DNA of 64,000 bases, taken from the NCBI RefSeq assembly GCF_963576545.1, contig NC_083655.1:1962922-2026921 (forward strand), in the 5' to 3' direction. The position numbers were made by a program, and so were the translations under genes. The notes beneath the pieces were generated by a model that had not been told where the DNA came from, searched no databases, and saw only the letters and a program-made list of their open reading frames with translations. Positions 59,885-64,000 of the stretch are shown here, piece by piece (positions within the stretch are counted from its first letter, which is position 1; each line of letters begins with the position of its first letter). Origin of the DNA: Limanda limanda (lineage: Eukaryota > Chordata > Actinopteri > Pleuronectiformes > Pleuronectidae).

Positions 59885-59997
59885 GTCAGTGCCCCCCCCC
59901 ACACCTCCGGTTTACAGGAGACACACTTTGAGAACGAGAGGAGATGTTCTCCTCAGGAGTCAGGAAAATACTGAGGAAGACTACTGGCTACTATTAT

Positions 59998-60151
<154 letters not shown>

Positions 60152-60157
60152 TCTCAG

Positions 60158-60272
60158 GTATTTGATGTTCATCATGGTGCTGGTTACTGTGGTGGTGCTG
60201 AACTGTGTGGTCGTCCTCAACCTGCACTTCAGGACCCCGAGCACACACGTCATGTCTGACTGGACCAAAAAG
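60158..60272 (+). CDS. chrnd: chrnd exon with M3
   Basis: Reads [20 protein letters not shown] then [13 protein letters not shown]. Acceptor ctctcag, donor gtaaca. Confidence 0.85.

Positions 60273-60274
<2 letters not shown>

Positions 60275-60328
<54 letters not shown>
60275..60328. repeat. (CA)n microsatellite
   Basis: Pure CA run beginning within the intron donor. Confidence 0.95.
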
Positions 60329-60334
<6 letters not shown>

Positions 60335-60516
60335 TACCCAGTTTTCTATTGGAACAATTTGACCTGGTTTGATTCTTGTGTGACTTCTGGATCTTATTTC
60401 TAATCCTTCCTTTTTAAAAGAAGAGCTGTGGCTCAAAGACTTTAGCTTCTTAAAAGAAGAGTTTTTTCAGGTATACATTTTTAAGCCTGTTTTAATTTCC
60501 CCTCTTCTCGGTCCAG

Positions 60517-60727
60517 TTCTTCCTGGAGCGCCTGCCCCGGATCCTGCGTATGTCCCACCCTTCGGACGAGGAGCCCCACTGGGATGGAGCGCTGCCCCGG
60601 CGCTGCAGCTCGGTGGGGTACATCGCCGCGGCGGAGGAGTACTACAGCTTCAAGTCCCGCAGCGAGCTGATGTTCGAGAAGCAGTCAGTGAGACACGGAC
60701 TGACCACACGGACCACACACGCTGCAG
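60517..60727 (+). CDS. chrnd: chrnd exon (cytoplasmic loop)
   Basis: Reads [20 protein letters not shown] and [20 protein letters not shown], then [13 protein letters not shown]. Acceptor gtccag, donor gttgga. Confidence 0.85.
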
Positions 60728-60859
60728 GTTGGAGAGAAGGTCCCTCAGTGGAGCTCACACTTCAGACAGTTAGATTCCATCAAGCTGCTCCACCTGGGGT
60801 CAGACCAATGTTCCCACAGACCTATGGTCCCACATTTCTAGATTTTTCTGAAAATTAAA

Positions 60860-61219
60860 CCCTATGTTCCCAGATTTCCTGTGAAGCCCCAGGCGTTTTC
60901 GGGACAAAAACGCCTACAAATACATGCCTAAAGTAAATGATCAATTCCTCCACAATTATAGTCAATTTGCATGTTCTTGACATCTTCAACATCTACATAT
61001 GTCAGAGAATGTATTCCCAGGGTCAGAAATAGTCTGTCTGTTAGTCTGCTTGAGTAAAACAAACCCTAAGGTTAGGGTTATAACATAGTCAGAACATAGG
61101 GTGTGTAGCACGGCTTTCATCCAGGTCCATGAAGGATTCTGCGAGGAACCAGTGAAAAGACAAACTCCTTTGTGTTGTTGTGTGTTTGTTGTCTACACCA
61201 ACCTGCTCTGGTTGTGCAG
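60860..61219. other. chrnd intron, no other feature
   Basis: Ordinary intron sequence ending in ggttgtgcag. Confidence 0.6.
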
Positions 61220-61338
61220 TGGTGAGTCCACAGGACGACGGAGGGATGACGGAGCAGCTGTACGCAGAGATCAAGCCGGCCGTGGACGGAGCGAACTACA
61301 TCATCAAACACATGCGCAACAAGAACGACTACAACGAG
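61220..61338 (+). CDS. chrnd: chrnd exon (MA helix)
   Basis: Reads VVSPQDDGGMTEQLYAEIKP and AVDGANYIIKHMRNKNDYNE. Donor gtgaca merges into the CA run. Confidence 0.88.
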
Positions 61339-61339
61339 G

Positions 61340-61340
61340 T

Positions 61341-61416
<76 letters not shown>

Positions 61417-61446
61417 CACGCACGCAAACACACACACACACACACA
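61340..61446. repeat. (CA)n microsatellite
   Basis: CA run directly after the last chrnd exon, with a few CACG variants. Confidence 0.95.
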
Positions 61447-61476
61447 CTGCCATGTGGGTCTAGAGTTTGTTGCCCC

Positions 61477-61700
61477 TATATTATTTGTGGGTCCAGGTGC
61501 ATAGTTGTGTGTTTCTTTAATCAAAAGTGGACAACAGAATAACAGAATAATTAAACTAGTATTTCTACTTGATTTGTGTGGTTTGAATAAACATTTAAAC
61601 TCAGTGGACATCTTTGATTTTATTTTTGTTCTGCATATATTATTATTATAATACTAACACACCTGAAAGTCTCAAAGTCTTTCACACGTTCTCCAGACTA
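61477..61700. repeat. block shared with 6140-6310
   Basis: Second copy of the tattatttgtgggtccaggt block. It marks the duplication junction 3' of chrnd. Confidence 0.75.
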
Positions 61701-62200
61701 AATCAATTTGTGACGTGAATCTAGGAACTTTAAGATCATAAACAAACAGAATGTGGTTCTACACACATGGAGACAGACTGAGGGACAAAGGTGGAACAGA
61801 ATAAAGGAAACTTAAACACATAAATGTGACTCTTTATAGAGGGGTTATATATTCTGCTTGTGGTGGAGGGCCATCTAGTGGTGAAGTTACATATTACAAC
61901 CCGCTCCTCTGATTCCTCTGGAGCTCTGTCTCCACTCTGCCTCCCAGCAACAAGGCCCAGTCAGAGCCGCTCTACACACAAGCTGCTGCTGCTTCAGCCT
62001 CTGGATCCTCAGGACACAGCTCAGCCTCCGTCCACACACACTGTCCTCTTCACACTCAGATCCACTAAGACCTCTTCCACCTGTTGAGAGAAGAAGACAT
62101 CAGTGTCACAGAGACTCACTTCATCAGCTGTGAGTCAGTGATGCAGCTCATCCAGTAGAAAGAGCAGCAGGGACTTCAGTCCTGTTCAGAGGTGGAGCAG
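61701..62200. repeat. NLR 3' flank, second copy
   Basis: Close match to 8080-8610, without the minisatellite at 8610-8840. Confidence 0.75.
61887..62080 (-). CDS. candidate last exon of second NLR, frame uncertain
   Basis: Counterpart of 8313-8509, 3 bp shorter, same open frame and TAA, same acceptor ctctcaacag. See the caveat on splice phase there. Confidence 0.35.
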
Positions 62201-62937
62201 CTTCCTCTCTGCTTCATGTTCACGTGTTGGAATGAACACGCTAAGAGCTCAGTGTGTGTCCTCTGCATGTCAAAGTGCAGAGTGGACACCTGAGAGGTGG
62301 ATTTACTGCTGTTACAGGTGAAGACATGTTTCACTGTGTGTTGATGAACATCTGCTTCTGACAAACTGGGACCAGATGAGACAGATGGACCTCAGCAGAG
62401 GTTCTGCTCTGTATAAAGAGCTCCTGGTTCCCATGGTGATGAGGAGAGGCTTCAGTCCCACTGATCTCAGAGCTGTGACAAAGATCCACCTGATCAGTTC
62501 TTCACTGATGAAGTGAGAGAACAAACTGTCTCAGATCAGATGAAGACGACAGCGTCTCTGTCCCTCGTGTGAGGCTGTCAGCTGTGGTCCAGCTTCACTT
62601 CCTGTTCACATGAAAACAACAACTGTCGTCTTCACGTCGACTCAATCACATGATCCCAAGCAGCTTGTGGCTCGTCTGATTGGCCGACTGTTGTCTCTCT
62701 GTGTCTCTGTCCAACCCTGACGTCTGTCCTCATTGTCCTCTCACAGCTTCACTGAGGAAACACTGAGGCCTGAACTACGAAGACACTTCAACATGTCCAG
62801 GAGATCTTTCTGAGATCCAGCTCAACTGAACCTGACAGACACAGTCAGGCTAAGTGGTCACATGACGCTGGTTATCAACTCATTAAGTTAACTCAGGTTT
62901 TCCTCATCGATATCTGAGCGTGCACATTGAGACGCTT
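62201..62937. other. NLR 3' intron, no feature recognised
   Basis: No exon or transposon recognised; absent from the first NLR copy. Confidence 0.45.
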
Positions 62938-63114
62938 GTGATCCTCACATGTGTCTCTCTGATGTTTCTACGTATCTTTTACCTGTTAAAAGGGTTTTTA
63001 GTAGTTTTCCTTACTTTTGTTGAGGGTTAAGGACAGAGGATGTCACACTATGAGACAAATTGTGATTTGTGAATATGGGCTATACAAATCAAATTTGATT
63101 AATTGATTGATTGA
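62938..63114 (+). mobile_element. L2 3'-end fragment
   Basis: Matches the last 180 bases of the L2 (cctcacatgtgtctctctga ... ggctatacaaat) and ends in ttgattgattga. Confidence 0.75.
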
Positions 63115-63463
63115 CCGATCAACTGAACCAACCAGACGTTGATTTAAACTTCCCTTATCCGTCCCTTTAAGCAGAGTGTGCACCCCACAACAGTGTAGAG
63201 TCACTGTGGTCAGTGGGCGGAGCTTTGATACGGGTTGATCTCCAACTTAACCTGGAGCAGGTTAGCCGTTCATCAGAAGTTACCATGGTGATTTACCTCA
63301 TTAAGAAGTGGACGAGCTCCGTAGGACTGAAATTACTTAAGCTGAAGTTAACCTGATAACCAAAAATCCTGCTTGGTAGCACAGACCCTGGATCTGTGAT
63401 ACTGACTGTGTTTAGTTAAATACTGATGAAAGCAGCGTGGACTGACTCTAACCATCTACTGAC

Positions 63464-63637
63464 CTCAGAGTCTTCAGGCGACAGGTTGGACTCTGCTGTA
63501 GATCAAGCAGCTCCTTCACTGCTGAGTCCTGCAGGTTGTTTCCTCTCAGATTCAGTTCTCTCAGATGAGAGGGGTTTGACCTCAGAGCTGAAGCCAGAGA
63601 AGAACAGCTGATCTCTGTCAGTCTGCAGTCCCACAAC
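63464..63637 (-). CDS. last LRR exon of a second NLR gene
   Basis: 174-bp leucine-rich repeat exon with [18 protein letters not shown] and [12 protein letters not shown]. It is nearly the same as 8931-9104 with matching introns. The rest of the gene would lie beyond 64000 on the minus strand. Introns on both sides match the first copy (63640-63990 with 9107-9420). Confidence 0.85.
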
Positions 63638-63639
63638 CT

Positions 63640-64000
63640 GGATAAAGAATAAAATGAACTGTAAATTAAACTGAGTTCATGTATGAAAATAACAGACACA
63701 TATTCATGTCAGCACAGACTCATAACATGGAAGATAAATATGAAATCAGACATGTTGGAATAAAAACGAGTCCTGATTCAGTACAAATAGATTATTTGGA
63801 CCCGGTCTCTGTCCTGCAGATCAGTTTAGGAAATCCAGAACTAAAGTCAGTGTTTTAACAAGTAAATGAACATTTAAAATGTCACAGATTAATTAATGGA
63901 TTCAAATTGTGTATGAAGAGGAATTATGATAAATTAGAATTAAATGATAAATTGTGTATAAATCACTGCATGAAAAGAAGCGTTTGTGTCAATCTGTGTC
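63640..64000. other. intron of second NLR gene, to window end
   Basis: Matches 9107-9440 closely. The next LRR exon of the first copy (9477-9650) would fall just past the window end. Confidence 0.7.

Overview
The window looks like ray-finned (teleost, probably percomorph) fish nuclear DNA. The evidence is intron-rich vertebrate genes, a fish-type FISNA-NACHT NLR gene with a RING exon, B7-family immunoglobulin genes resembling HHLA2, long CA/TG microsatellites, and fish-type transposons (DIRS, L2, L1, hAT, Tc1-like, a tRNA-derived SINE). Species and chromosome cannot be read from the sequence.

Layout. 1-5.5 kb: five + strand exons matching the N-terminal part of CIP2A (one weakly), then one exon of the muscle acetylcholine receptor delta subunit (chrnd). 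5.6-8.9 kb: small transposons and a duplicated block. 8.3-13.9 kb: a minus-strand NLR gene (four N-terminal exons, RING, FISNA-NACHT, three LRR exons). 14-21.6 kb: gene-poor, with an L2 fragment, a truncated klhl15 5' end and a hAT element. 21.66-27.96 kb: a DIRS tyrosine-recombinase retrotransposon. 28-50.5 kb: two tandem minus-strand HHLA2-like genes (A and B), with an L2 element carrying a nested solo LTR in intron 1 of A, and nested DNA transposons between the genes. 51-56.9 kb: further 3' remnants of the same gene family with hAT insertions. 57.3-58.3 kb: middle exons of cip2a. 59.5-61.3 kb: 3' exons of chrnd. 61.5-64 kb: the 3' flank and last LRR exon of a second NLR gene.

The order cip2a, chrnd, NLR 3' end therefore occurs twice, about 55 kb apart, and the two copies keep different exons. 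This suggests an old tandem segmental duplication with complementary loss, or a misassembly. In human 3q13.13 HHLA2 also lies close to CIP2A, which supports the HHLA2-like call. Empty-site comparisons between duplicated copies date several insertions: the L2 is in gene A only, one hAT is in copies B and C but not A, and an L2 fragment near 15.7 kb is missing from a related segment near 52 kb.

Most of the window is decayed or mobile DNA. The plausible intact coding units are the NLR gene and the HHLA2-like genes A and B. I saw no RNA genes or CRISPR arrays and no clearly unprecedented system. The most unusual points are the interleaved split genes, the loss of the chrnd M2 and M4 exons next to microsatellites, and the DIRS internal complementary region that reads across the joined element ends.
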